Shown: positions 5,462-14,051, numbered from the stretch's first letter. The stretch is DNA of 15,130 nucleotides from Lachnospiraceae bacterium UBA1201 (GCA_002309675.1 DBXX01000070.1:8727-23856), one strand, 5' to 3'. Made by a program: numbers and translations. Notes: generated by a model not told the origin, from the letters alone.

Positions 5462-8404
5462 TTGGCTGTTAGTAATAATCGAGCCGGAAATTCATCGTCG
5501 GGCAGCAAAGGCCGTACGGGAACGCAGCGTTCAGTCCGCAGCACCCCGGAACGCAACAGCGAACCGTCGTCACGTCCGGAAAGGAACATGACGAAAAACG
5601 CGGATGTCACGCTGCGAAATGAAATTCTGGTTTTGCTGATGTTTGCTTTATCGATTCTCTTATTCTTGAGTAATTTCAAGCTTTGCGGACCGATCGGCGA
5701 GCTCTTAAAGAATCTCACGTTCGGCCTGTTCGGAATCATCGGCTACATCGTACCGGTTTTGATCATCATTGCCACGGTCTATTACATCATCAAGCGTAAG
5801 GAAACATCGATTTCCGTAGGTAAGATCGTATGTATGGCGACCATGGTCGTTTCGGTGTGCACATTTACCGAACTGTTACGTCATTCCGGTGCGGATTCGG
5901 ACATGTCCATCGGTTCGATCTACAAAACCGCGATGGAAGGTAAGGGCGGCGGACTGATCGGTTGTATCCTGGTGAAGATCCTGGTTCCGATCTTCGGTAT
6001 CATCGCATCCTATGTCATCGATATCGTGATCTTCCTGATCGCTGTTGTTTTACTTACGCGTTTTTCGATTACGGAAGCGATAAAGGAGCGTTCGTCTTCA
6101 GTAGCCCGTCATGCGAACCGCGACCTCGAGGTGAGACGCGAGCGTAAGAAGATACGTGAACAAGAACGCGAGGCTATGCAGCAGATCAAACTGGATCAGG
6201 AACGCATCGATTCCGAACGTCGTCTGGAGATCGCACGTAAGGAACAGCAGGCGCGCGCCGGACTCACCGGCTTACCCGTTCCGGGAGGAAACAGCGCAGA
6301 TACTGCCGTAACGAAGGACGGAAAGGTCCAGAACCCTGTATATAACGAAGTTAAGAAAACGAAGACCGGAAGCTTTTCGGTCACATATAACAACCAGACG
6401 AAGATCGTTTCCATGGATCCGGATGAGGACATCCCTCCGATCGAAACGATCCACGGCGATATCGAAGAGCCTGTGGTACGCAACGTTTCGTCCGACGCAA
6501 CCCAAACGATCGGCCGTCCGATGCGCGCACCCGGGACCGGAAGTGTTACGGAACCTGCGACCGTTCGAAATGCCGTGGCTGCCGCAGCGAGCGCTGCAAT
6601 GGGAAGAAAAGACCTCCCTTCAAACGGAAGTACTCCTTCCACAGGCAGTTCTGCCACAAACACCCGACCGTCCGGCGGTAATAATATTACCGCGGATGCA
6701 TTGACCCGTTCTCTGGGCGACGATCCGGATGTTAAGACTATCGTTACCTCTTCCGGCCGTGTGATCACGCATGAAGTCGGACAGGGCGGTCAGAGTAAGG
6801 TACCTTCGATGAAACGCGAAGGCGAGGCGACGATCTTCGAAGAGGTTTCCGCTGCGCTGGCTCCGGTAAAACCTTATATCGAGCCGAAGGAATATGTATT
6901 TCCCCCGATATCGTTGCTGAATAAAGGTGTCGGTAAGGGCGGACGCAATATGGACAATGAACTCCGTGAAAACGCGTTGAAGCTACAACAGACGCTGCAG
7001 AACTTCGGCGTCGGAGTTACCGTTACGAATGTAAGCTGCGGACCTACGGTCACACGGTATGAGCTTTCGCCGGAACAGGGCGTTAAGGTCAGCCAGATCG
7101 TGCGTTTGCAGGACGATATCAAACTGAACCTCGCCGCGCCGGACATCCGTATTGAGGCGCCGATCCCCGGAAAGGCAGCGATCGGTATCGAGATCCCGAA
7201 CCGTGAGAGTGCATCCGTTATGCTTCGCGACCTTTTGGACACGGATGATTTCCGCAATGCAACCTCTAAATTGTCGTTCGGCGCAGGTAAGGATATCGGC
7301 GGCCAGAATATTATCTCGGATATCGGTAAGATGCCCCACCTTTTGATCGCGGGTGCGACCGGTTCCGGTAAATCGGTCTGCATCAATACGATCATCATGA
7401 GTATCCTCTATAAGGCGAAACCGTCGGAAGTTAAACTCATCCTGATCGACCCGAAGGTCGTAGAACTTTCGGTTTATAATGGCATCCCGCACCTGATGAT
7501 TCCTGTCGTTACAGATCCGAAGAAGGCATCCGGAGCCCTGTCCTGGGCAGTTTCCGAGATGACCCAGCGTTATAAGAAATTCGCCGATCTGTCCGTCCGC
7601 GATCTGAAGGGCTATAATGAAAAGATCGCCGAGCAGGCGAAGGCTGAGCCGGATAAACCGGGACTCAGACCGCTGCCACAGATCGTTATCATCGTCGATG
7701 AGCTTGCCGACCTGATGATGGTCGCACCTGGCGAGGTGGAGGATTCCATCTGCCGTCTGGCTCAGATGGCACGTGCAGCCGGCCTGCATTTGATCCTGGC
7801 GACCCAGCGTCCCTCGGTCAATGTCATTACCGGCGTCATCAAAGCAAACGTGCCTTCCCGTATCGCATTTTCCGTTTCCTCCGGTGTGGACTCCCGTACG
7901 ATCCTCGATATGATCGGCGCGGAGAAACTCTTGGGACGCGGCGATATGCTTTACTATCCGGCAGGCATCCAGAAGCCGCTGCGTGTACAGGGTGCCTTCG
8001 TTTCAGATAAGGAAGTCTCGGCGGTCGTTGAGTTCCTGACGAAGCAGAAGAATGTCATCGGCGGAGCGACGGAAGAGGCCGACGAGATCACCCAGCACAT
8101 CGAAGCCTCCGCATCCGGTAAGGATAAGATGGCGGAAAGCGATTCCGATGCGCAGGAAGACGATCGTTTCGCACTGGATCCTTTATTCCGCGAAGCAGGT
8201 TTGCTGCTTGCAGGAAAAGAAAAAAGTTCCATCGGCATGCTGCAGCGTGCATTCCGCATCGGTTTCAACCGTGCGGCACGTATCATGGATCAGCTGGCGG
8301 AAGCCGGACTGGTCGGTGAAGAAGAAGGAACGAAGCCACGTCGTGTCATGATGACGGAAGCGGAGTTTGAGCAGTATTGCGACGAGAATAATATTTCACG
8401 CTAG
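5462..8404 (+). CDS. ftsK: DNA translocase FtsK/SpoIIIE
   Basis: Membrane-anchored, ATP-driven pump that moves chromosomal DNA through the closing septum, and into the forespore in spore formers. 980 residues from TTG 5462. A Ser/Arg-rich tail (1-42) precedes a hydrophobic region: about 55-72, 87-110, 119-139 and a long 165-202 stretch. A charged, probably coiled-coil segment (about 220-265) and a long low-complexity linker reach to about residue 490. The motor begins near 497, with Walker A GATGSGKS (631-638), Walker B IVIIVDE (Asp746-Glu747), and ATQRPSVNVITG. The C-terminal gamma winged-helix domain, which reads DNA polarity sequences in the family, covers about 906-972 and looks intact. 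It is the first gene of a probable operon with fhs 14 bases downstream. FtsK and SpoIIIE cannot be told apart from sequence alone. Confidence 0.96.
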   Translation: MAVSNNRAGNSSSGSKGRTGTQRSVRSTPERNSEPSSRPERNMTKNADVTLRNEILVLLMFALSILLFLSNFKLCGPIGELLKNLTFGLFGIIGYIVPVLIIIATVYYIIKRKETSISVGKIVCMATMVVSVCTFTELLRHSGADSDMSIGSIYKTAMEGKGGGLIGCILVKILVPIFGIIASYVIDIVIFLIAVVLLTRFSITEAIKERSSSVARHANRDLEVRRERKKIREQEREAMQQIKLDQERIDSERRLEIARKEQQARAGLTGLPVPGGNSADTAVTKDGKVQNPVYNEVKKTKTGSFSVTYNNQTKIVSMDPDEDIPPIETIHGDIEEPVVRNVSSDATQTIGRPMRAPGTGSVTEPATVRNAVAAAASAAMGRKDLPSNGSTPSTGSSATNTRPSGGNNITADALTRSLGDDPDVKTIVTSSGRVITHEVGQGGQSKVPSMKREGEATIFEEVSAALAPVKPYIEPKEYVFPPISLLNKGVGKGGRNMDNELRENALKLQQTLQNFGVGVTVTNVSCGPTVTRYELSPEQGVKVSQIVRLQDDIKLNLAAPDIRIEAPIPGKAAIGIEIPNRESASVMLRDLLDTDDFRNATSKLSFGAGKDIGGQNIISDIGKMPHLLIAGATGSGKSVCINTIIMSILYKAKPSEVKLILIDPKVVELSVYNGIPHLMIPVVTDPKKASGALSWAVSEMTQRYKKFADLSVRDLKGYNEKIAEQAKAEPDKPGLRPLPQIVIIVDELADLMMVAPGEVEDSICRLAQMARAAGLHLILATQRPSVNVITGVIKANVPSRIAFSVSSGVDSRTILDMIGAEKLLGRGDMLYYPAGIQKPLRVQGAFVSDKEVSAVVEFLTKQKNVIGGATEEADEITQHIEASASGKDKMAESDSDAQEDDRFALDPLFREAGLLLAGKEKSSIGMLQRAFRIGFNRAARIMDQLAEAGLVGEEEGTKPRRVMMTEAEFEQYCDENNISR

Positions 8405-8418
8405 AATGGAGATAAAAC

Positions 8419-10092
8419 ATGAAGACCGATATTGAGATCGCACAGGAAGTCGAGCTTTCACCGATCACGGAAGTTGCACAAAAAACACTTGGGATCGATC
8501 CCGACGATCTGGAACTCTACGGAAAATACAAGGCGAAGTTTTCGGATGTCCTCGAGAAGAAAGTATCCCGAAAGAAGAACGGTAAGCTGATCCTGGTGAC
8601 GGCGATCAATCCGACCCCTGCCGGCGAGGGTAAAACGACCGTTACGGTCGGCCTCGGACAGGCGCTCGGACGTCTGAAGAAGAAGTCCCTCATCTGTCTG
8701 CGCGAGCCCTCACTGGGGCCGTGCTTCGGTATTAAGGGCGGCGCTGCCGGCGGCGGTTACTCCCAGGTAGTTCCCATGGAAGACCTGAACCTGCATTTTA
8801 CCGGTGATTTCCACGCGATCACATCGGCCAATAACTTACTGGCGGCATTGCTCGATAACCACATCCAGCAGGGCAATGCGCTCGGAATTGACCCTAGACA
8901 GATCACCTGGAAGCGTTGCGAGGACATGAATGACCGTGCGCTTCGTAACATCGTCATCGGTCTCGGTTCCCGCACGGACGGTGTTCCGCGTGAGGATCAC
9001 TTTGTCATCACGGTTGCGACGGAGATCATGGCCGTCCTCTGCCTGGCTTCCGACATGGAAGACCTGAAGGCAAGACTTTCACGTATCATCGTCGGATATA
9101 AGTATGACCAGACTCCGGTAACGGCAGCTGATCTGCAGGCGGTAGGCGCGATGGCTGCGCTTTTGAAGGATGCGATCAAACCGAACCTGATCCAGACGCT
9201 GGAGCATACGCCCGCGATCGTTCACGGCGGTCCGTTCGCGAACATTGCCCACGGATGTAATTCCGTACGTGCTACGAAGCTGGGCCTGAAGTTGGCGGAC
9301 TATGTAGTGACGGAAGCCGGTTTCGGAGCAGATCTGGGCGCCGAGAAGTTTTTGGATATCAAATGCCGCGTAGCCGGTCTTAAGCCGGATGCAGTCGTTC
9401 TCGTAGCGACCGCGCGTGCACTCAAATACAACGGCGGAGCGCCGAAGGATCAGCTTAACCAGGAGAACATCCCTGCGCTGAAGGCAGGTATCGAAAACCT
9501 CGGAAAGCATATCGAGAATATCCAGAAGTATGGGGTTCCGATCGTAGTTGCACTGAATGCTTTTGTTTCCGATACGGAAGCAGAGTATAAGATCATCGAG
9601 GAGTATTGCCGTGAACGCGGTTGCGCATTCTCCCTGGCTCGTGTTTGGGAGAAAGGCGGAGCCGGCGGTGAGGATCTGGCGAAGACCGTGCTTAAAACGA
9701 TCAAAGAGAAGCCGAGCGAGTATAAGCCACTCTATGAACTGGACCGTCCGATCCGTGAGAAGATCGAGACGATCTGTAAGGAGATCTACGGAGCGAAGGA
9801 AGTTACCTATGCGGCCGCAGCTTCGAAGATGATCGATAAATTCGAGAAGATGGGCTTTGGGAATCTGCCCATCTGCATAGCGAAAAACCAATATTCCCTG
9901 TCGGATGACCCTACGCTTCTGGGACGTCCGAAAGATTTTACCGTTAATATCCGCGAGGTTTATGTCAATGCCGGCGCCGGCTTCATCGTTGCGCTGACCG
10001 GCACGATCATGACCATGCCCGGACTTCCGAAAACGCCGGCGGCATTTTCCATCGACGTAAACGAAGAAGGACGAATCACCGGATTGTTCTAA
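8419..10092 (+). CDS. fhs: Formate-tetrahydrofolate ligase
   Basis: Joins formate and tetrahydrofolate with ATP to give 10-formyl-THF, the one-carbon donor for purines and initiator tRNA formylation, and an early step of the Wood-Ljungdahl pathway in acetogens. 557 residues, the usual length. The N terminus (DIEIAQEVELSPI) and the P-loop TPAGEGKTT (66-74) are characteristic. Further family blocks are REPSLGPCFGIKGGAAGGGY, NLHFTGDFHAIT, EAGFGADLGAEKF, and the C-terminal GTIMTMPGLPKTPAA. GGAG at 8408-8411 is the ribosome binding site. It lies between ftsK and priA and upstream of def and fmt, which connects it to formyl-methionine metabolism. This gene alone does not prove acetogenesis, since many fermentative Clostridia carry it. 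Confidence 0.98.
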   Translation: MKTDIEIAQEVELSPITEVAQKTLGIDPDDLELYGKYKAKFSDVLEKKVSRKKNGKLILVTAINPTPAGEGKTTVTVGLGQALGRLKKKSLICLREPSLGPCFGIKGGAAGGGYSQVVPMEDLNLHFTGDFHAITSANNLLAALLDNHIQQGNALGIDPRQITWKRCEDMNDRALRNIVIGLGSRTDGVPREDHFVITVATEIMAVLCLASDMEDLKARLSRIIVGYKYDQTPVTAADLQAVGAMAALLKDAIKPNLIQTLEHTPAIVHGGPFANIAHGCNSVRATKLGLKLADYVVTEAGFGADLGAEKFLDIKCRVAGLKPDAVVLVATARALKYNGGAPKDQLNQENIPALKAGIENLGKHIENIQKYGVPIVVALNAFVSDTEAEYKIIEEYCRERGCAFSLARVWEKGGAGGEDLAKTVLKTIKEKPSEYKPLYELDRPIREKIETICKEIYGAKEVTYAAAASKMIDKFEKMGFGNLPICIAKNQYSLSDDPTLLGRPKDFTVNIREVYVNAGAGFIVALTGTIMTMPGLPKTPAAFSIDVNEEGRITGLF

Positions 10093-10104
10093 AATGACCG
10101 TTTG

Positions 10105-10138
10105 ATCGAGTAGGCGTGATTATTCCCACCTACTCGAT
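10105..10138 (+). other. Hairpin without T-run in the fhs-priA gap
   Basis: ATCGAGTAGG (10105-10114) pairs perfectly with CCTACTCGAT (10129-10138), ten pairs around a 14-base loop. It starts 12 bases after the fhs stop and is followed by TTCCGTTAAAA, not a T-run, so a classical terminator is unlikely. It could protect the 3' end of upstream mRNA, mark a processing site, or be a protein operator; the sequence does not decide. Confidence 0.55.
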
Positions 10139-10169
10139 TCCGTTAAAAATCAGAAAGGACCGATCCTCG

Positions 10170-12488
10170 ATGCAATTCGCAAATGTTATCATTGACCGAA
10201 AAGTAAAAGAACTCGACCGGTACTTTCAGTATGTGATCCCGGACAGTTTGCAAAATGAAGTTCATATCGGCAGTGTAGTTGCGGTTCCCTTCGGTAACGG
10301 GAAGACGCCCATACGCGGGTATGTATGCGAGATCACGGATACACCGGAATTTGCGGTCGAAAAAACAAAACCGATCGCCGAGGTGCTTCCGCAGAGACTG
10401 ATGGTCGATGACGAAATGCTTGCCATGGCACACTGGATGCGAAACCGTTACGGCGTTACATTGAGTAAGGCTCTCCAGACGGTCATGCCCGTTAAAGCCA
10501 CGGTCAATGTGAGAAAAAGCGTGCATTATGAGGCTGCGGTCACCAGAGAGCAGTTGGAAGCGATTTTGGACGGCATTCGGACGAAGAAAAACATGCAGGC
10601 GCGTGTACGTTTGCTGGAAGCGCTGATTCAGGAGGGCAGACTGAGCTCGGAACGTGTCTCGAAGGAACTCAATGTGTCCGCTTCTACGACGAAACCGCTA
10701 CTGGATCTGGGTATCATCCGTAAGGTGGAAGAAGGCTATGCCTTCGGTGATTTCGGTGACATGAGTGCCGGACACAGCCAGGAGGACATCACGCCTAACG
10801 AAGAGCAGAGAAACGCGATCGAGGAGATCTGGGAGGAGCATATGCGCGGCGCGAACCGCACATGTTTGCTTTACGGTATCACCGGCAGCGGAAAGACGCT
10901 TATATACATGGAGTTGATCGAACGCATCATCCAGAGCGGGAAGCAAGCCATTCTGCTGGTGCCGGAGATCGCATTGACCTATCAGATGGTCAAACGCTTT
11001 TACGATCGTTTCCGCGATCGTGTTGCCATTTTGAATTCGCGGATGTCGCAGGGAGAACGCTACGAGCAATACCTGCGTTGCAAAGAGGGGCAGGTGGATG
11101 TCTGCATCGGCCCGCGTTCCGCGCTGTTTTCCCCGCTTCCCGATATCGGCATCATTATCGTCGATGAGGAGCATGAGGACAGCTACAAAAACGAAAATAA
11201 TCCCAAATACGATACACGCGATCTCGTTACTTATCGCGCGCAGGTCTCCGGGGCACTTACGATCTTCGGATCTGCCACGCCCAGCGTGGAAAGCTATTAT
11301 TCTGCGAAACAGGGCCTGTATAAACTGGTGACACTGACCCATCGGGGCAATGCTGAAAGCCACCTGGCGAAAACGCACATCGTAGACATGCGTGCGGAGA
11401 TGAAATCGGGAAATTCCTCCATTTTGAGTCGCACCTTGCACGAGATGATAAGCGACCGGTTATCCAAGGGCGAACAGGTCATGCTGTTTTTAAACCGCCG
11501 GGGTTTCTCGAATTCATTGTCCTGTTATTCCTGCGGATATGTCGAGAAATGTCCGAAGTGCGACATCGCGCTGACATATCACCAGGATGATTTCCTGCGT
11601 TGCCATTATTGCGGTTATATGCGGAAGGCGACGCATATATGTCCGTCCTGTAAGGCCGGACGGATGACGCCCATGGGGATCGGAACGCAAAAGGCGATGT
11701 TGCTGGTACAGAACGCATTTCCCGAAGCGAAGATCCTGCGCATGGATCAGGACACGACAGCGAAGAAGGATGCGCATAAGCAGATCCTGTCCGCATTTGC
11801 GAACCATGAAGCCGATATCCTGATTGGTACACAGATGATCGTGAAGGGGCATGATTTTCCGAATGTTACACTGGTCGGGATCCTGCTCGCAGATCGTTCG
11901 CTCAACATGCCGATCTATCGCGCGGCTGAAAAAACGTTTCAGCTGCTTACGCAGGCGGCGGGACGTTCCGGACGCGGAAAACTGGCCGGCGACGTTGTGA
12001 TCCAGACCTATCGGCCGGAACATTTTTCCATTCAGTCTGCGGCGGATCAGAATTACGATGTATTTTTCGAGCGCGAGATCCAGTACCGCAGAAATGCGGG
12101 CTATCCGCCTTCGATGTGTCTTTTAGCTATTCGCCTGCACAGTCCTTCTGAGGTATGGGCGGAACGCGTGGGAGCCGAGATCGCGCATTTTATCAACGAG
12201 AGCTTCGTCAGATCCTGCGAGGATCCTAAGCTTATGCCTTCGGTTTACGGCCCGACATTGGACGGCCTTCCGAAGATCAACTATGTATACCGCAGGCGTG
12301 TTCTGGTAAAGGCTTCATCGACCTTTGTGCTTACGCAGATCCGCGATGCCATGCTTAAGAAGTTCGCATATCCTGTGCTTAACGACGCGAAGGATCTCGA
12401 TGTCGTGGTCATGCAGAAGGAAGAACAAAACTATTTCAAAAATCATAGTCAAAAGGTATTGTTGGAATTCGATATCACGGGAACGTGA
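10170..12488 (+). CDS. priA: Primosomal protein N' (replication restart helicase PriA)
   Basis: 3'-to-5' superfamily 2 helicase that recognises stalled forks and reloads the replicative helicase. 772 residues from ATG 10170, normal for Bacillota. The N-terminal 3'-end-binding domain (about 1-100) contains LDRYFQYVIP and GSVVAVPFGNG. A winged-helix region follows, then Walker A GITGSGKT (236-243), DEEH (332-335) and GSATPS. Eight zinc-binding cysteines are intact at 452, 455, 461, 464, 478, 481, 491 and 494. Helicase motifs V and VI appear as GTQMIVKGHDFPNV and TQAAGRSGRG. The frame runs up to 10116, but that segment covers the hairpin and lacks a ribosome binding site. AGAAAGGA at 10152-10159 with a ten-base spacer supports 10170. 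The priA-def-fmt order is widespread in Bacillota. Confidence 0.97.
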   Translation: MQFANVIIDRKVKELDRYFQYVIPDSLQNEVHIGSVVAVPFGNGKTPIRGYVCEITDTPEFAVEKTKPIAEVLPQRLMVDDEMLAMAHWMRNRYGVTLSKALQTVMPVKATVNVRKSVHYEAAVTREQLEAILDGIRTKKNMQARVRLLEALIQEGRLSSERVSKELNVSASTTKPLLDLGIIRKVEEGYAFGDFGDMSAGHSQEDITPNEEQRNAIEEIWEEHMRGANRTCLLYGITGSGKTLIYMELIERIIQSGKQAILLVPEIALTYQMVKRFYDRFRDRVAILNSRMSQGERYEQYLRCKEGQVDVCIGPRSALFSPLPDIGIIIVDEEHEDSYKNENNPKYDTRDLVTYRAQVSGALTIFGSATPSVESYYSAKQGLYKLVTLTHRGNAESHLAKTHIVDMRAEMKSGNSSILSRTLHEMISDRLSKGEQVMLFLNRRGFSNSLSCYSCGYVEKCPKCDIALTYHQDDFLRCHYCGYMRKATHICPSCKAGRMTPMGIGTQKAMLLVQNAFPEAKILRMDQDTTAKKDAHKQILSAFANHEADILIGTQMIVKGHDFPNVTLVGILLADRSLNMPIYRAAEKTFQLLTQAAGRSGRGKLAGDVVIQTYRPEHFSIQSAADQNYDVFFEREIQYRRNAGYPPSMCLLAIRLHSPSEVWAERVGAEIAHFINESFVRSCEDPKLMPSVYGPTLDGLPKINYVYRRRVLVKASSTFVLTQIRDAMLKKFAYPVLNDAKDLDVVVMQKEEQNYFKNHSQKVLLEFDITGT

Positions 12489-12490
12489 TA
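12473..12490 (+). other. Small hairpin over the priA stop codon
   Basis: TATCACG (12473-12479) and CGTGATA (12484-12490) form seven perfect pairs around GGAA, a GNRA-type loop. The stem contains the TGA stop (12486-12488). No T-run follows, so it is not a standard terminator; a role in spacing priA from def translation is only a guess. Confidence 0.45.
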
Positions 12491-12542
12491 CAGATCCTAT
12501 ATATAAAAATATTACGAATGCATAGATGAAACGGAGGTATAT

Positions 12543-13019
12543 ATGGCAATTCGCAAAATACGAGAGTTCGGGGACAGTGTTCTCCGAAAACAGTGCAAAG
12601 AAGTGAAAGAGGTGACAGGACGTGTCCGCACGCTGATCGAGGATATGATCGATACCATGTATGAAGCGAACGGCGTAGGTCTGGCAGCTCCTCAGGTCGG
12701 TGTAATGAAGCGCATCGTAGTGATCGATGTCGGAGACGGACCGATCGTCTTTATCAATCCGAAGATCCTGGAGAAAGACGGGGAGCAGTTCGGAACAGAA
12801 GGCTGCCTGAGCTTACCCGGTAAGATGGCGTATGTGCGTCGTCCGAATCATGTCAAGGCATGTGCTTACGATATCGATATGAACTATTTCGAGATCGAAG
12901 GGGAGGAACTCCTGGCACGCGCGATCTGCCACGAACTGGATCATCTGGACGGTGTGCTTTATATTGACCGTATGGAAGGGGAACTTCTGGACAATACATA
13001 CGTACCCGAGGAAGAATGA
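12543..13019 (+). CDS. def: Peptide deformylase
   Basis: Metallo-hydrolase that removes the formyl group from the N-terminal methionine of new proteins, releasing formate. 158 residues. The three family motifs are all present: GVGLAAPQVG (44-53), EGCLS (86-90, metal ligand Cys88) and HELDH (130-134, two His ligands and the catalytic Glu131). Length and motifs fit the common Bacillota/Clostridia enzymes. ATG 12543 follows a strong GGAGGT (12533-12538). The 54-base gap after priA is AT-rich, but no promoter with a credible -35 is visible, so it is probably cotranscribed. fmt, which carries out the opposite chemistry on initiator tRNA, follows 39 bases later. Confidence 0.98.
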   Translation: MAIRKIREFGDSVLRKQCKEVKEVTGRVRTLIEDMIDTMYEANGVGLAAPQVGVMKRIVVIDVGDGPIVFINPKILEKDGEQFGTEGCLSLPGKMAYVRRPNHVKACAYDIDMNYFEIEGEELLARAICHELDHLDGVLYIDRMEGELLDNTYVPEEE

Positions 13020-13045
13020 TCATAGATATAGATTTTGATAAAACA

Positions 13046-13050
13046 GGGAG
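13046..13050 (+). promoter_or_regulatory. Ribosome binding site deciding the fmt start
   Basis: GGGAG lies eight bases before ATG 13059. The upstream in-frame TTG at 13035 would add eight residues and has no such site. The MRIVFMGTPDFA start from 13059 is the usual N terminus of the family. Confidence 0.8.
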
Positions 13051-13058
13051 AAATAAGG

Positions 13059-14003
13059 ATGAGGATCGTTTTTATGGGAACACCGGATTTCGCGGTCGCT
13101 TCGCTAGATGCTCTGATCAAGAATCCGTTTTTAAATGTCGTAGCGGTGTTTACCCAGCCGGATAAATATCGCGGAAGAAAGGCACAGGTCACATATTCGC
13201 CGGTGAAGGAAAAGGCCATGGAATTCAATATTCCGGTCTACACGCCGGTGAAGATCCGCGAACAGGTGAATATCGATATCCTGAAGGAGATCGCACCGGA
13301 CATCATCGTCGTGGCGGCGTTCGGTCAGATCCTGCCGAAGGAGATCCTGGAGCTGCCGAAATACGGTTGCGTAAATGTACACGCTTCCTTGCTTCCAAAA
13401 TATCGCGGGGCAGCGCCGATCCAGAAGGTCATTCTGGACGGGGAGGAGGAGACCGGCGTTACCATCATGCAGATGGCGCAGGGGCTCGACACCGGGGATA
13501 TGCTGGCGCGTGTGAAGACGAAGATCTTACCGACCGATACGGGCGAATCGCTGCATGATCGCCTGGCAGAGCTTTCGGGACCGCTTCTGATCCGTACCCT
13601 CGATGCCATCGAGGCGGGTGAGATACATCCCGAACCGCAGGATGATAAAAAGAGCTGCTATGCCGGTATGATCCATAAGGAGGACGGTCTTTTGGATTTC
13701 ACGGAATCGGCTGCTGCACTGGAGCGTATGATTCGCGCATATTATCCCTGGCCGGGTGCTTACACGTATGTAAATGGCCAGCAATTGAACATTATTAAAG
13801 CAAAGATCCTTCCGGGCAATACGATCAAAAAACCGGGAACGGTTACATCCGCTACTCCCGAAGGCATCAATATTCAGACCGGTGACGGCATCCTGACTGT
13901 CACCGAACTCAAACTTCAGGGAAAGAAAGCGATGTCGGTACGTGATTTCTTAAACGGAAACCGGCAGATCATAAGCGGTACGGTGTTCACGCCGCAGCCG
14001 TAA
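13059..14003 (+). CDS. fmt: Methionyl-tRNA formyltransferase
   Basis: Transfers the formyl group of 10-formyl-THF to Met-tRNA(fMet), making the initiator tRNA recognised by IF-2. 314 residues, typical. The N-terminal formyltransferase fold starts MRIVFMGTPDFAV and contains TQPDK and the signature NVHASLLPKYRGAAPI. The family's catalytic Asn-His-Asp set is present as Asn106, His108 and Asp144 (LDTGD). The C-terminal tRNA-binding barrel begins with YPWPGAYTYVNGQ. Its substrate is the product of fhs, three genes upstream, and the formyl group is later removed by Def, encoded next door. The rsmB start comes 48 bases after the stop; that gap holds no promoter or terminator that I can see. Confidence 0.98.
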   Translation: MRIVFMGTPDFAVASLDALIKNPFLNVVAVFTQPDKYRGRKAQVTYSPVKEKAMEFNIPVYTPVKIREQVNIDILKEIAPDIIVVAAFGQILPKEILELPKYGCVNVHASLLPKYRGAAPIQKVILDGEEETGVTIMQMAQGLDTGDMLARVKTKILPTDTGESLHDRLAELSGPLLIRTLDAIEAGEIHPEPQDDKKSCYAGMIHKEDGLLDFTESAAALERMIRAYYPWPGAYTYVNGQQLNIIKAKILPGNTIKKPGTVTSATPEGINIQTGDGILTVTELKLQGKKAMSVRDFLNGNRQIISGTVFTPQP

Positions 14004-14051
14004 TTACATAGATCTACGTATGCATTTCGCTGCGGGATCCGGAGAGTGACT

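Noticed and set aside
6983..7789. Long minus-strand open frame opposite the FtsK motor domain
   Set aside because: Mirror of a conserved motor sequence; composition is rich in Asp, Arg and His in a way typical of antisense frames, and no motif is seen. The same applies to 9079-9891 and 10698-11441.
12489..12542. Possible promoter in the AT-rich gap before def
   Set aside because: TATATA/TATAAA strings occur at 12498-12507, but no -35-like hexamer lies at 16-18 bases; AT content alone is not enough.
13020..13058. Possible promoter before fmt
   Set aside because: AT-rich, but no paired -35 and -10 boxes with proper spacing.
14004..14051. Small gene or RNA between fmt and rsmB
   Set aside because: Only 48 bases, no convincing hairpin, and no open frame apart from the rsmB ribosome binding site.
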